A stretch of 64,000 nucleotides of DNA from Natronomonas salsuginis (lineage in GTDB: Archaea > Halobacteriota > Halobacteria > Halobacteriales > Haloarculaceae), in the NCBI RefSeq assembly GCF_005239135.1, contig NZ_QKNX01000003.1:1-64000 (forward strand), read 5' to 3'. The notes beneath the pieces were generated by a model. That model had not been told where the DNA came from and did not search any database. It saw nothing but the letters and a program-made list of their open reading frames with translations. Shown here one piece after another: positions 51,163 through 60,692 of this stretch (position 1 is the first letter of the stretch; every line of letters starts with the position of its first letter). A program made the translations under genes and the position numbers.

Positions 51163-52652
51163 TCGGGGTCGTCGCACCGGCGTCTATCCTGGGCGGCCTC
51201 TCCGTGTTAGCAGATCCGGCAGTGATACTCGCGATCTGTCTCGGCGTCGCGCTGGGAATCGTGTTCGGGGCGATCCCGGGGTTTTCGGCGACGATGACGA
51301 TCATCCTGTTCACGCCCGTCACGATCCCGTTCGATCCCGCGCCGGCGCTGATCTTCTTGGTCTCGGCGTACGGCGGGGCCGTCTACGGGGGATCGATTCC
51401 GTCGATTCTCATCAACACGCCCGGAGCACCGGGATCGGTCGTCACGTGCTGGGACGGCTACGAGTTCACGAAGCGCGGGCAGGCGGTCTACGCGCTCGCA
51501 GTCTCGGCGATCGTCTCCGGGCTCGCCGGCGTGATCGCGGCGATGTTTCTCCTCGTCGTCGGGCCGGCGATGGCGTCGTTCGCGCTCGATTTCGGTCCGC
51601 CGCAGATGTTCCTCTTGGCGGTGTTCGCACTCACGATCATTCCGGCCGCGAAGGGCTCCTCGCTTCAGAAGGCGCTGCTCGGCGGGGCGTTCGGGTTACT
51701 CGTCGCGACCATCGGAAGCGATCCGCAGCGGGCCCAACCCCGTGCGACCTTCGGAGTAACCATCCTTCGGGACGGCGTGGATTTCGTCGTCGTCCTCATC
51801 GGCCTGTTCGTCCTGGCGGAGATGTTACAGTTGGCCCTCCGCGGGACCGTCAAACGGGACGCAGTCGGGATCGAGGGAGGCGTCGACCAGATCAAAATGG
51901 CCGCACGGGCGGTGATCGATCGGCCTGTCGCCTTCCTTCGGGGGACGCTCATCGGGACATTCATCGGTTCGCTTCCAGGGGCGGGCGCGGACGTGGCCAA
52001 CTTCGTCTCGTACAACGAGGCGCGTCGATGGGCGAGTGCTGACCGCAAAGACGAGTTCGGGACGGGAATCATCGAGGGCGTCATTGCCGCGGATTCGAGC
52101 AACAACGCGACCCAAGGCGGGGCGCTCATTCCGACGCTCACGCTCGGTATCCCCGGCAGCGGCTCGACGGCCGCGCTGTTAGGGGCGATCGCGATTCACG
52201 GGTTACAGCCGGGGCCGGGGCTGTTCGATCGATCCGGAGCCATCGTCTACGCGATGATCCTCTCGCTTTTCGTCGGGAACGTACTCATACTCGTCTACGG
52301 GATCCCCGGCTCGCGGTATTTCGGAAAACTCGCGTACACGCCGCCGAAGTATATCATCCCCGCTGTGGTCGTGTTGGCCGTCGTCGGCGGATTTGCCGTT
52401 CGAAACTCCCTGTTTGATCTGTGGTTCGTGCTACTGTTCGGCTTGCTCGGCGTCCTCTTCGTCAAGTACGACTATCCACTCGTGAGCCCGGTTCTCGGTG
52501 TGATATTGGGCGAAATCGCGGAATCTGGCTTTGTCACGGGGTGGCTCCTCCACGGAGGCGATCCGATGAGTTTCCTCTTCAGCAGTTCTGTATCCCTGCT
52601 GTTGCTCGGACTGATACTCGCATCGGTTCTCGTTACAGCGTTACAAAACTGA
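51159..52652 (+). CDS. tctA: tripartite tricarboxylate transporter large subunit (TctA)
   Basis: A 497-residue permease with about 12 membrane helices. The family signatures GIVFGAIPGFSATMTIILFTPVTIPFDPAPALIFLVSAYGGAVYGGSIPSILINTPG and, in the second half, GSLPGAGADVANFVSYNEARRW and PTLTLGIPGSGSTAALLGAIAIHGLQPGPGLF are intact. It should import a tricarboxylate or other organic acid using the ion gradient, with TctC as receptor. The ATG at 51159 overlaps the tctB stop. Confidence 0.93.
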   Translation: MIGVVAPASILGGLSVLADPAVILAICLGVALGIVFGAIPGFSATMTIILFTPVTIPFDPAPALIFLVSAYGGAVYGGSIPSILINTPGAPGSVVTCWDGYEFTKRGQAVYALAVSAIVSGLAGVIAAMFLLVVGPAMASFALDFGPPQMFLLAVFALTIIPAAKGSSLQKALLGGAFGLLVATIGSDPQRAQPRATFGVTILRDGVDFVVVLIGLFVLAEMLQLALRGTVKRDAVGIEGGVDQIKMAARAVIDRPVAFLRGTLIGTFIGSLPGAGADVANFVSYNEARRWASADRKDEFGTGIIEGVIAADSSNNATQGGALIPTLTLGIPGSGSTAALLGAIAIHGLQPGPGLFDRSGAIVYAMILSLFVGNVLILVYGIPGSRYFGKLAYTPPKYIIPAVVVLAVVGGFAVRNSLFDLWFVLLFGLLGVLFVKYDYPLVSPVLGVILGEIAESGFVTGWLLHGGDPMSFLFSSSVSLLLLGLILASVLVTALQN

Positions 52653-52744
52653 CGAGACTCGTCTTTATACACGTTCGATATGCGGTTTCGGAGCTGTTTC
52701 TGAGAGAATACTGCTACAATGTCCTCGATTCAGGAGTCACTGGC

Positions 52745-53356
52745 TCAGTTCATGACGAGACGGATAACTTCGAACCCCTCGGCGAACTGCGATCCGATCT
52801 GGACCCCCCGAGTCCGAACAAGCCCTCGAAGGTAGTCCTCCTCGAAGTAATCTCGACGATCGATCTGCGATTCGTACTTTCGGAGCATCTCGAGTTTTAT
52901 CTCGAGATCGATATCCTCGAGCTCGACGAAGCAGTTCTGGTCGAAGTGGATGTTGTTCCACGGAAGCTCGTAGCCGAAGATGGTCGAGCTTTTGAAAGCC
53001 CGCATCGCCTCCTCAGTCACGACCTGATGATCCTGATGTAAGTCGTTCGTGGACGGCGTCAACACGAGGTCCGGTTTGTACTCTTGATCGTAGTCGTACA
53101 GCAACTGAAGGAGATCCTGCCTACTCGAGGGGAATCGTCGGGTCTCGAAATCAAATATTTCGATCTCGTCGACTCCCAAGACATCGGTCGACGCTTTGAA
53201 CTCTGTTCGATTCACGTCTCTGGGTGCCGAAAACCCGAATACCGTGATATTGGCCCCGCTCCGTTTTAGTTTCGAGAGCGTTCCGCCGGCCCCCAACTCG
53301 GCGTCGTCGGTGTGTGGGGATAGCGCCAAAACGTTATCGTACGACAGTGTACTCAT
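52745..53356 (-). CDS. PIG-L family deacetylase (LmbE-like)
   Basis: A 203-residue zinc deacetylase. LALSPHTDDAELGAGGTLSKL replaces the usual HPDDE with HTDDAE but keeps the metal-binding His and Asp residues, and LTPSTNDLHQDHQVVTEEAM contains the later His-x2-His. The family removes acetyl groups from N-acetylglucosaminyl substrates. It overlaps the preceding ATP-grasp gene by 4 bases, so the two products likely act on the same molecule. Confidence 0.88.
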   Translation of the reverse strand: MSTLSYDNVLALSPHTDDAELGAGGTLSKLKRSGANITVFGFSAPRDVNRTEFKASTDVLGVDEIEIFDFETRRFPSSRQDLLQLLYDYDQEYKPDLVLTPSTNDLHQDHQVVTEEAMRAFKSSTIFGYELPWNNIHFDQNCFVELEDIDLEIKLEMLRKYESQIDRRDYFEEDYLRGLVRTRGVQIGSQFAEGFEVIRLVMN

Positions 53357-54408
53357 AGTAGTCGGTTACCGTCCGTATGAAAGACTTGATCCATATACCT
53401 GACCATCCGTCGTCCGTAGTCGATATCGTCTCGATAGCTTCGGACGTCCTCATTTGAGACCTCGTCCAGCGCGAGTTGTATCGCGAGATATGCCTGTAGG
53501 AAATCCCGTTGATAAATGAATGTCGACACCCGAGGATTAATCTCTATCAACTTTCCGTCGATGAACTGTAAATTGACGCAGTAGCTGAGTGGAATCGCGT
53601 CCAGAATTTTTTGCGTCATCGTCAGCAGCTCCGGTCGTTCGACCAGCTCGCCACGGACGATGACGCCCCAGCGTGCGTCCTCGACGGTTTTGAACGATGT
53701 CAGGAGTTCGTCGCCCCGCAGACAGAGGGAGTCGGCTGTCTCCTCTTCGCCGCCGACGTACTCCATGACGAGCAGTTCGGGGAATGGTTTGTCGGCGAAG
53801 ATTTGCTCAACCTCTTCCATGTCGATATAGAGACTGTTAGGTTTCTCTTCTAACAGGAGTTCGCGACGGTCGACTTCGGGATCGATAATTCGGACGCCCC
53901 GGCTCCCCTTCCCAACGGGCGGTTTGAACACGATCGGTTCGTCGGGATAGCCCAGTTCATCGGCGGCCGCGCGGAATTCCTCGTGGCTCTGGACTAGAGA
54001 GTACTCTGGCAGATCTACGTCGGTCTGTTCGGAGATCGCCTGGTACATCTCGAATTTGTTGTTGGCCGTCTGGATTGCCTCCGGATCGGAGACGACGACT
54101 TCGGTCCCGAGAGACTCAAACTTCTCCCGGTGTTCCGCGAGTGGATGGACTTCGAACGTCGACTCCGGAAAAAGCACGTCCGGTTCCTCGGTCTCGACGA
54201 TGGACAACATCGCGGGGATGTATTCGTCGGATTGGCCGTGAGGAACCTGATAGAAATCGTCGACCAGAAATCGACCCACCGCTTCCTCGTCGGTATCGGT
54301 CCCGATGATCGTTATGTCTCTATCCGGAACCTCCTTCAGCATCCGAATCAACGTGGATGCGCCGGGGCATCCACAGGCGGTCAGGATGATTTTCAGATTA
54401 TCCGTCAT
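53353..54408 (-). CDS. ATP-grasp ligase, carbamoyl-phosphate-synthetase-like
   Basis: A 351-residue ATP-grasp protein. KIILTACGCPGASTLIRMLKE is a Rossmann-like pre-grasp domain, EPIVFKPPVGKGSRGVRI the nucleotide loop with catalytic Lys, LLVMEYVGGEE the adenine-facing strand, and LQFIDGKLIEINPRVSTFI the metal-binding Glu-x-Asn. The acceptor is unknown; the coupled deacetylase suggests an amino sugar. The ATG at 54408 gives the Rossmann start; a longer reading is unrelated in composition. Confidence 0.85.
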   Translation of the reverse strand: MTDNLKIILTACGCPGASTLIRMLKEVPDRDITIIGTDTDEEAVGRFLVDDFYQVPHGQSDEYIPAMLSIVETEEPDVLFPESTFEVHPLAEHREKFESLGTEVVVSDPEAIQTANNKFEMYQAISEQTDVDLPEYSLVQSHEEFRAAADELGYPDEPIVFKPPVGKGSRGVRIIDPEVDRRELLLEEKPNSLYIDMEEVEQIFADKPFPELLVMEYVGGEEETADSLCLRGDELLTSFKTVEDARWGVIVRGELVERPELLTMTQKILDAIPLSYCVNLQFIDGKLIEINPRVSTFIYQRDFLQAYLAIQLALDEVSNEDVRSYRDDIDYGRRMVRYMDQVFHTDGNRLL

Positions 54409-54590
54409 GTAAATAGATCCTTGATCGAGATGTCTCTCTCGAGACCAAAAAAGTATGCCGGGATCGGATGTGCATCTTTTGGGTTCGCACGAAAACGAGA
54501 GCTGTCGTTTTTCACGGGAGACCAACTACGGCATGTCATTGATAAATGTAACGGCGTGACGATCTGTATTGGCACGACAGTACACTTTAG

Positions 54591-55631
54591 TCACACTTCG
54601 GATACGTCGACCCACAGGTGGTTGTCTCGGTAGGCGTTCTCGACGGTCGGCGTCCCCGGAACCGAGTCGCGATATAGCAGGTACTGCACCCGAAGGTCCT
54701 CTCCTGTCATCGTCGGCGTGATATCGTGCTCGGTTTGCCACGTTTCGTTGTCCGCGATCGACGGCGAGTCGAACCGATCGAGTTCCCGTCGCTCGACGAC
54801 GGTCGTCTCGTTTCCGGATATCTCGACCTCCTGCAGTTGCACGACGATCGTATAGTCCATCGGCTGGTTTTCGTGATTGCCGATCCCGACGACCACCGAC
54901 TGTGACTCGCCAACGACGAACTCCTCTGGATAGTTGTCGATCACCAACTCGCCGTCGTCGTCTTCGCCCAGCAAATAAAACTCCGTGAACGATTCGCCAT
55001 CGGGCGGTACCATGATCGCGAATCCCACGACACCAACGGCCAACACGATGCTGCAGGCGAGCGCGACGTTCAACAGCCCATCGAGGCGCGTCTCCGGCTC
55101 GAATATCTCCGCCCGCCCGGCTTCGAGCCACTCTTCGTAGGGCACCCGAAAGCGCTCGGCTTCCGGGAGCGCCTTCCGTCTCGCTGCCGCCAGCGCAACG
55201 AACCCGACCGTAATCGCGCTCACGCCGACCAAAACCGGCACCAATCGGATTCCGAAGGGCGTGAAATTCAACACCAGTCCGACCGACGGCACGATCGCGA
55301 TCGAAAGCCCCATCGATAGCGCGACGCGCTCGACGCCGTCGATGCCGCGCCCACCCAGGTTCGCGGCGCGTTCGGTATCCTCGCCGCTGTGACCCGGTGC
55401 TGACCCCTGTTCCGGAAACAGCGCCGCGATGAACGCGTAGCCGGGTAAAAACAGCAGAAACGGCAGTCCGAACGCGATGCGAAGCGGCGTCCGATTCACG
55501 AACGGCAGCAATACGGCCAGATTCGTCGCCAAAACGAGAATGAGCACCGCCGCCAAATCCGCCGGCAGCGTACGGATCTGACTGGGCAACAACAGTCGAA
55601 GCGACCGATCTCGCCCAGTATCGTCACCCAT
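54591..55631 (-). CDS. DUF1616 membrane protein
   Basis: A 346-residue protein. Residues 25-170 hold four membrane helices with the DUF1616 pattern (LAVLLPFVNRTPLRIAFGLPFLLFLPGYAFIAALFPE). Another helix near 190-210 leads to an extracytoplasmic beta-rich domain with the DUF1616 phrase VGESQSVVVGIGNHENQPMDYTIVVQLQ. Function unknown; relatives lie near glycosylation and surface-protein genes. It follows the DUF4129 protein gene on the same strand after 48 bases. Confidence 0.85.
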   Translation of the reverse strand: MGDDTGRDRSLRLLLPSQIRTLPADLAAVLILVLATNLAVLLPFVNRTPLRIAFGLPFLLFLPGYAFIAALFPEQGSAPGHSGEDTERAANLGGRGIDGVERVALSMGLSIAIVPSVGLVLNFTPFGIRLVPVLVGVSAITVGFVALAAARRKALPEAERFRVPYEEWLEAGRAEIFEPETRLDGLLNVALACSIVLAVGVVGFAIMVPPDGESFTEFYLLGEDDDGELVIDNYPEEFVVGESQSVVVGIGNHENQPMDYTIVVQLQEVEISGNETTVVERRELDRFDSPSIADNETWQTEHDITPTMTGEDLRVQYLLYRDSVPGTPTVENAYRDNHLWVDVSEV

Positions 55632-55679
55632 CGTGTCCGTTCTTTCGCAGTCGCGAAAATAAGCCCCTCGATACCTCGA

Positions 55680-57893
55680 TCACTCGTCAGCGCCGATCAT
55701 CGACCCCACGACTCGCTCGGTGCGATCGAGCATCGGTTTCACCGTCTCCGCAGATATCGGTTCGGAGGCGAAGACGACGCGCTCATACAGTTCGGTTACG
55801 TTCCGAAGCGTCGTGACGATCTCCTCGTCTGCGGATGCTTCGCACGCCCTGTAGAACTCCCAGTGGGTCTGGGCCGATTGACCGCCGTATTCGGCTTCGA
55901 GACACGTTCGCAACGCGGCATACCCCAACTGTGCGGCGATGACCGGTCTGTCAGCCAGGGTGTCGTAGGCGCTCTCGAGTAACGACTCGCTGGATCGACC
56001 GTCTTCCACGAGCGCGTCGCTCCAGCCAGCCGGTTCCTCGAACGTCTCGAACGAGTCGGATTGCCCCCGTCGCCACGACAACACGGTGACGCCGACACCT
56101 CCCGCGATCAACACGAACAGACCGACTCCGGCGAGTACACCCCAGAGCGTCTCCGTGGTGAGTATAACCGCCGTCTCAGCGTTCGAAGCGCCGAGATTGG
56201 CCCTTTCGTCCTGGTATGCGGCGCCGACCGATAGCGTCGCAGCGCTATCGGAGGCGCCGCTACCGATCTCCGATTCTGGGACGACGAGACTCGTCTCGAA
56301 CGTTCCGTTCACGCCGGTCGTGGTCGTTCCGAGATTCGACCCGTTGACCAGTAGCTCGATGGACCGACCGGGAACCCCGGGCCCATCCGGCACGACCAAT
56401 TCCCCGGCGAGCTGAATCGTCCGCTCGTCCGTCTGGTTCGCCTCAATCGATAACTCGGTCGGGCGCTCTCGAACTGTGACCGTTGTAGTCTCGTTGGTCG
56501 GCGTCAATGCCCGATTGGAGTCCCCGACCGCCAGCCGAAGCTGTTGGTCGCCCGCGGGAACATCGGCCGGTAGCGGCAGCTCCTCGTCGATATGCCCAGT
56601 TTCGTTCGTCCGTCCCTCGACGAGGGCGTTTCCGGCAGTCAACACCCGATACGAAACGTTAGCCGCACCGCCTGCGTCCCCTCCGACGTGTCCGGTCACG
56701 GTCAACGTCTCGTTGAACCCAACATCTCTCGGAGGCGTCGAAACTGCCACCGTCGGCGTGGACCGCTCGATGTCGACCGGGACGTTCGGACGAGTGAGTC
56801 CGATGACCATCGAGTCGGGTGTGGGGACTATCTCGACCGGAACTTCGGTTGCATTCGTTCGTATCGTCGCCGGACGGTACCCAACGGTGTAGTGTCCCGT
56901 AGCGTTCGTCTCGGTGACGTACCGTTGATCGTTGATTCGCAACTGCATCGTTCCGTTTCCGTACGGCGTCCCGTCCGCGTGGGCAACCCGGCCCGAGACC
57001 TCGATTGGATCGAGAAACGACCCCTTCGGGTCGCTCGTCGCGGCGGTGAGCTGAAGTCGAACGAACCACTCATCGCGGACGCGTTCGTGTCGCCTGCTCA
57101 CGTTCTCTCGGCTTTGCTCAACAGTTTCGATCCCCTCTGCGTACGATTCGTTGTCGATCTCTTCGAGGGTTCGATATGAGTCGATGAGCCGGTCCGCCGT
57201 TCTGTTGACACGGTACCACCGCGTTTCGAGCGTCCGTGCTAAGGCCCGTTCTTGGCTTTCGTTCAGCTTGAACCGGGTCGTTCCGCCGGTCGTTTCATTC
57301 GAGCGTACGTCATCCTCGGTGATGAACTCAAACTCCTCTACGACCGTCTCCGTTTCTGCATCGCTGTAGTTGGCGGTTCCGTTGTACACCCGATAGGCGC
57401 GCTGATAATCGGCTATCGCCGCAGCGTAAGCTTGCCGATCGGACCGGATCTGGAGAAATGCAGCTGCACGGTTTTCCGAGCCAGTTTCCTCGGAAATTTC
57501 CGCGTACCGCTCGACAAGCGCGTTAAACTCTGACTCACCCAGCGACTCTCGAATGTTCCCGACGTCATCGCCGCTGAGGTCGATCTCGCCGCTTTGAATC
57601 CGCTCGGCGGCCCGTTCTGCGAGTTGTCGCTCGATCGCGCTCAGATCTCGCTGTGACTCGATATCCTGTGGGTTTTGTTGGCTTGTGTCGACCGCCTCAC
57701 TGCTGGGGGTTCCGATCCCGCCGCCGGCGCCGCTGATGACGCTTCCAACGAGCACACCGCCAGCTAGAAGCAGAAAGCCAACGATGGCGAGTGCGATCAC
57801 GGCGCGGTTCAAACGACCGTCACGGGCAACCACATTCCCAAAGAGACGGACGACCGGGTAAAACCCTTCTCTTGTCGACGACCGAACCGACAT
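55680..57893 (-). CDS. large membrane-anchored Ig-like protein with C-terminal DUF4129 domain
   Basis: A 737-residue protein. One membrane helix near residues 33-54 is followed by an extracytoplasmic helical region (65-300), several beta-sandwich Ig-like/CARDB-type segments (about 300-600, with GRVAHADGTPYGNGTMQL and GELVVPDGPGVPGRSIELLVNG), a second helix (about 605-627) and a cytosolic DUF4129-type tail (ESLLESAYDTLADRPVIAAQLGYAALRTCLEAEYG). DUF4129 proteins accompany MoxR/DUF58 genes, as here. The ATG at 57893 is 32 bases from the divergent DUF58 start. Confidence 0.8.
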   Translation of the reverse strand: MSVRSSTREGFYPVVRLFGNVVARDGRLNRAVIALAIVGFLLLAGGVLVGSVISGAGGGIGTPSSEAVDTSQQNPQDIESQRDLSAIERQLAERAAERIQSGEIDLSGDDVGNIRESLGESEFNALVERYAEISEETGSENRAAAFLQIRSDRQAYAAAIADYQRAYRVYNGTANYSDAETETVVEEFEFITEDDVRSNETTGGTTRFKLNESQERALARTLETRWYRVNRTADRLIDSYRTLEEIDNESYAEGIETVEQSRENVSRRHERVRDEWFVRLQLTAATSDPKGSFLDPIEVSGRVAHADGTPYGNGTMQLRINDQRYVTETNATGHYTVGYRPATIRTNATEVPVEIVPTPDSMVIGLTRPNVPVDIERSTPTVAVSTPPRDVGFNETLTVTGHVGGDAGGAANVSYRVLTAGNALVEGRTNETGHIDEELPLPADVPAGDQQLRLAVGDSNRALTPTNETTTVTVRERPTELSIEANQTDERTIQLAGELVVPDGPGVPGRSIELLVNGSNLGTTTTGVNGTFETSLVVPESEIGSGASDSAATLSVGAAYQDERANLGASNAETAVILTTETLWGVLAGVGLFVLIAGGVGVTVLSWRRGQSDSFETFEEPAGWSDALVEDGRSSESLLESAYDTLADRPVIAAQLGYAALRTCLEAEYGGQSAQTHWEFYRACEASADEEIVTTLRNVTELYERVVFASEPISAETVKPMLDRTERVVGSMIGADE

Positions 57894-57925
57894 GTTGAAT
57901 TGTCGGAGGACGCTTGCCTGGAGCA

Positions 57926-59356
57926 ATGGACTTGACGCGTCGATCCTGGGTGCTCGCCGCCACCGGCTTGACACTCGCGGCGCTGGCGGTACTCTTCGCT
58001 CGGTCGCAATTGCTCTACGGTGCGGCTGCAGTCGGCGCGTTCTTGATGTATCGACAGCTCCGGTATCTCGATGCCGTTCGGATGGTCGGTGACACACTTG
58101 CCGTCGAGCAATCGGTCACGAGCAATCACGTTGACACGGACGGTGAAACTGTCGTCACCCTCTCCGCCCGACTCTCACGGCCGACTCCACTTGGGGTTAC
58201 TGTGACTGCAATCCCACCGCTGTTCGCGGATGGGCCAGCCATGGAGGAACGAACGATCCACATCGAAGCGGGAGATCGATCGACCGAGACGACGTTCGAC
58301 GTTAATTGGCCAGTCGTCGGCCGAGGGACGTTTTCTGCACCGCAGGTCACGACTGAGGACCGCTTTGGACTGTTCCGATCGGCGTTCGAACGTGGCACGG
58401 AACCGACCGTCACCGTCGATCCACGGATCCCACGGAACGTACATATCGGCGAAGGTGGAACGCAGGTCACAGCGGCGTTCGGCGGCCATCGATCTGACAG
58501 GCATGGGAGGGGAATCGATCCAGCCGAACTCCGCCAGTACGTCCCGGGCGACTCAGTCAGTAATATCGATTGGAAAGCCACAGCTCGGCTCGATTACCCG
58601 CACGTCCGCGAATACGAGGTCGAAACCGACCAGCAGACGATCCTGTTCGTCGATCAGCGCGGATCGATGGGTGTCGGATCTGAAGGACGAACGAAGCTCG
58701 ATTATCTCCGCGAAGTGGCGCTGACCGTCGTCGGCAACGCACAGAGACTTTCAGACCCGCTTGGGGTCGCCGGGATCGGCCCCGAAGGCACGACGCGTTG
58801 GAACTCACCGAGTACGGACCCTGCAGCCTATGACGCTGCTCGAACGACTCTCCACGACCTCGAAGCGATTGGTACGCCAGATGGTGATCCATCGGATGAA
58901 CACACCCACAGCGTTAGTGCGAGTCGTCGGAAGGCGACACTACTGGCCGGCGACGGCTCACAGTTCAGCTCACGGATCCGCCCGTTTTTGGATGATGCGA
59001 GCGGCTACGTCCAGCAGTTGGCTGCCGAGCCGTTGTTCGAGACTGTCCGAACGCGTTTGACACAGCTTTCGAGCGGCTCCTGGATTCTGCTTTTCGCCGA
59101 TGACACCGCTCGTGCAGAGCTTCGTGAAGCCGCCAAACTCGGGGCCAACGAAGGGGCCGGTGTCGTCGTCTTCATGACTCCCTCCGTGCTTTTCGAGCGG
59201 GATGGGCTCGTCGATCTCGATACTGCCTACGACGAGTACGTCGACTTCGAGGAGTTCCGTCGGGAGCTTTCGCGCATCGACGGAGTTTCGGCGTTCGAAG
59301 TCGCTCCCAGTGACCGAATCGAAGCGGTACTCACCGCCGGCCGCCGCCGTCGGTGA
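57926..59356 (+). CDS. DUF58 domain protein
   Basis: A 476-residue protein. Two N-terminal membrane helices (about 7-50) precede a beta-rich region and the DUF58 signature DPAELRQYVPGDSVSNIDWKATARLDYPHVREYE (about 207-240). A VWA-like stretch follows (ILFVDQRGSMGVGSEG), whose D-x-R-G-S-M-G resembles a MIDAS site. DUF58 proteins partner with MoxR AAA ATPases encoded nearby and are thought to help assemble surface or membrane complexes. The ATG at 57926 fits the membrane start. Confidence 0.88.
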   Translation: MDLTRRSWVLAATGLTLAALAVLFARSQLLYGAAAVGAFLMYRQLRYLDAVRMVGDTLAVEQSVTSNHVDTDGETVVTLSARLSRPTPLGVTVTAIPPLFADGPAMEERTIHIEAGDRSTETTFDVNWPVVGRGTFSAPQVTTEDRFGLFRSAFERGTEPTVTVDPRIPRNVHIGEGGTQVTAAFGGHRSDRHGRGIDPAELRQYVPGDSVSNIDWKATARLDYPHVREYEVETDQQTILFVDQRGSMGVGSEGRTKLDYLREVALTVVGNAQRLSDPLGVAGIGPEGTTRWNSPSTDPAAYDAARTTLHDLEAIGTPDGDPSDEHTHSVSASRRKATLLAGDGSQFSSRIRPFLDDASGYVQQLAAEPLFETVRTRLTQLSSGSWILLFADDTARAELREAAKLGANEGAGVVVFMTPSVLFERDGLVDLDTAYDEYVDFEEFRRELSRIDGVSAFEVAPSDRIEAVLTAGRRRR

Positions 59357-59405
59357 TCGTGATGTATCAACACACTTAATTTTGATCGCCGTCGCAGATA
59401 AGCCG

Positions 59406-59774
59406 ATGGGAGCGTCCGGACTTACCGATCGAACGCATGAGTGGGCGGCTGTGGGTGCTGTCGCGGCGATCGTGTTTGTCCATCTTGGTCTGTTGATCGC
59501 CGCTCCGGGCGGACTGGATCTGACATCTCTCGTCGTTCTCGAAGCGGCGCTGCTAGCACTTTTGCTCGGGCTCGAACTCCTGTCGGGCGCGTCGGCCACC
59601 GACGCTGTTCCACTGGTCGCGACGTTCGTTTGTTTTTTTGCGATGACGTGGGGGCTCGTACTAGTTGTTGATTCACTCGCGATCGCGTCGATCCTGCTGA
59701 GTGGGATGAGTATTCTCCTCATGTACGGCCTACACCGATACGAACTGGTGTTCCTCGGGATGGTGAACGCATGA
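59406..59774 (+). CDS. small four-helix membrane protein
   Basis: A 122-residue protein with four predicted membrane helices (about 15-35, 40-58, 65-85 and 92-112). No named family is recognised. It sits between DUF58 and the next membrane gene, overlapping the latter by 4 bases, so it is part of the same operon and perhaps the same complex. The ATG at 59406 is used because upstream codons overlap DUF58. Confidence 0.7.
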   Translation: MGASGLTDRTHEWAAVGAVAAIVFVHLGLLIAAPGGLDLTSLVVLEAALLALLLGLELLSGASATDAVPLVATFVCFFAMTWGLVLVVDSLAIASILLSGMSILLMYGLHRYELVFLGMVNA

Positions 59775-60667
59775 GCGACTCCACCACTGAGCTGTCCAAG
59801 ATGGACACCGAATCATCTACCGAGATCAGCTCAGAACCGTCGGATGAGACCGCACTCACCGCCGAACTCGATGTCATCCGGGAGGAAAATGAGCGATTGC
59901 GAGACGAGTACGTCCGCGCCAGAAAGTCACAGTATCGTGCGACCGCCCTCACGCTAGGTATCATCGGGGGTGTGACCGTCCTTGCGAGCGCGTTTTTTCC
60001 GGACGTTCGGACCGTGCTCCTCGCGCTCGGTGGAACCGGTGTGTTTCTCGGGATACTGACGTACTATCTGACGCCCGAGCGGTTTATTTCCGCGTCGGTC
60101 GGTCGCGATGTGTACACGGCGCTCGCTCGTAACGAGGCGGCGCTCGTTTCGGAGCTCGGTCTCCACGACGATCGGGTGTACGTACCGCGCACCGGGGCCG
60201 AGACGGCTCGGCTGTTCGTTCCGCACCACTCGGCGTACGATCTGCCAGACGATGCCGAATTGGACGATCTCCTTGTCGTCACCGACCGCAACAGCGAACG
60301 TGGCGTTTCGTTACGTCCCACCGGGTCTGCGCTCGTCTCCGACTTCGAGTTTGCAGGTGACGGCGATACCGAAACGACGAACTCTCCCTCGATGCTCGCC
60401 GCACAACTGACAGACGCCCTCGTCGAGCAGTTCGAGTTGGTCGAGACGGCCGCCGTCGAGACGGCAACCGAGAGCGGTCGTCTAACGGTTGCGCTCACCG
60501 ACAGCAGCTATGGGCCGATCGATACGTTCGATCACCCCGTTGGGTCGTTTCTTGCTGTCGGACTTGCCGTCGGGCTTGACGAGCCAGTTTCCCTCTCAGT
60601 TGAAACACCCGAAGCGGACGATCGCGTGGACTATCTCGTCACCTGTCGGTGGCCTCCATCAGAGTAG
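59771..60667 (+). CDS. coiled-coil membrane protein of the MoxR/DUF58 locus
   Basis: A 298-residue protein. A Ser/Thr/Glu-rich start, a short coiled coil (TAELDVIREENERLRDEYVRARK, about 38-60), two membrane helices (68-88 and 92-112) and a cytosolic alpha/beta domain with DLPDDAELDDLLVVTDRNSERG and a long helix (LAAQLTDALVEQFELV). I do not recognise an enzymatic motif. It is last in the three-gene plus-strand operon starting with DUF58. Confidence 0.72.
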   Translation: MSDSTTELSKMDTESSTEISSEPSDETALTAELDVIREENERLRDEYVRARKSQYRATALTLGIIGGVTVLASAFFPDVRTVLLALGGTGVFLGILTYYLTPERFISASVGRDVYTALARNEAALVSELGLHDDRVYVPRTGAETARLFVPHHSAYDLPDDAELDDLLVVTDRNSERGVSLRPTGSALVSDFEFAGDGDTETTNSPSMLAAQLTDALVEQFELVETAAVETATESGRLTVALTDSSYGPIDTFDHPVGSFLAVGLAVGLDEPVSLSVETPEADDRVDYLVTCRWPPSE

Positions 60668-60692
60668 CCTCGACTCGAGGTTCACGAACGAT

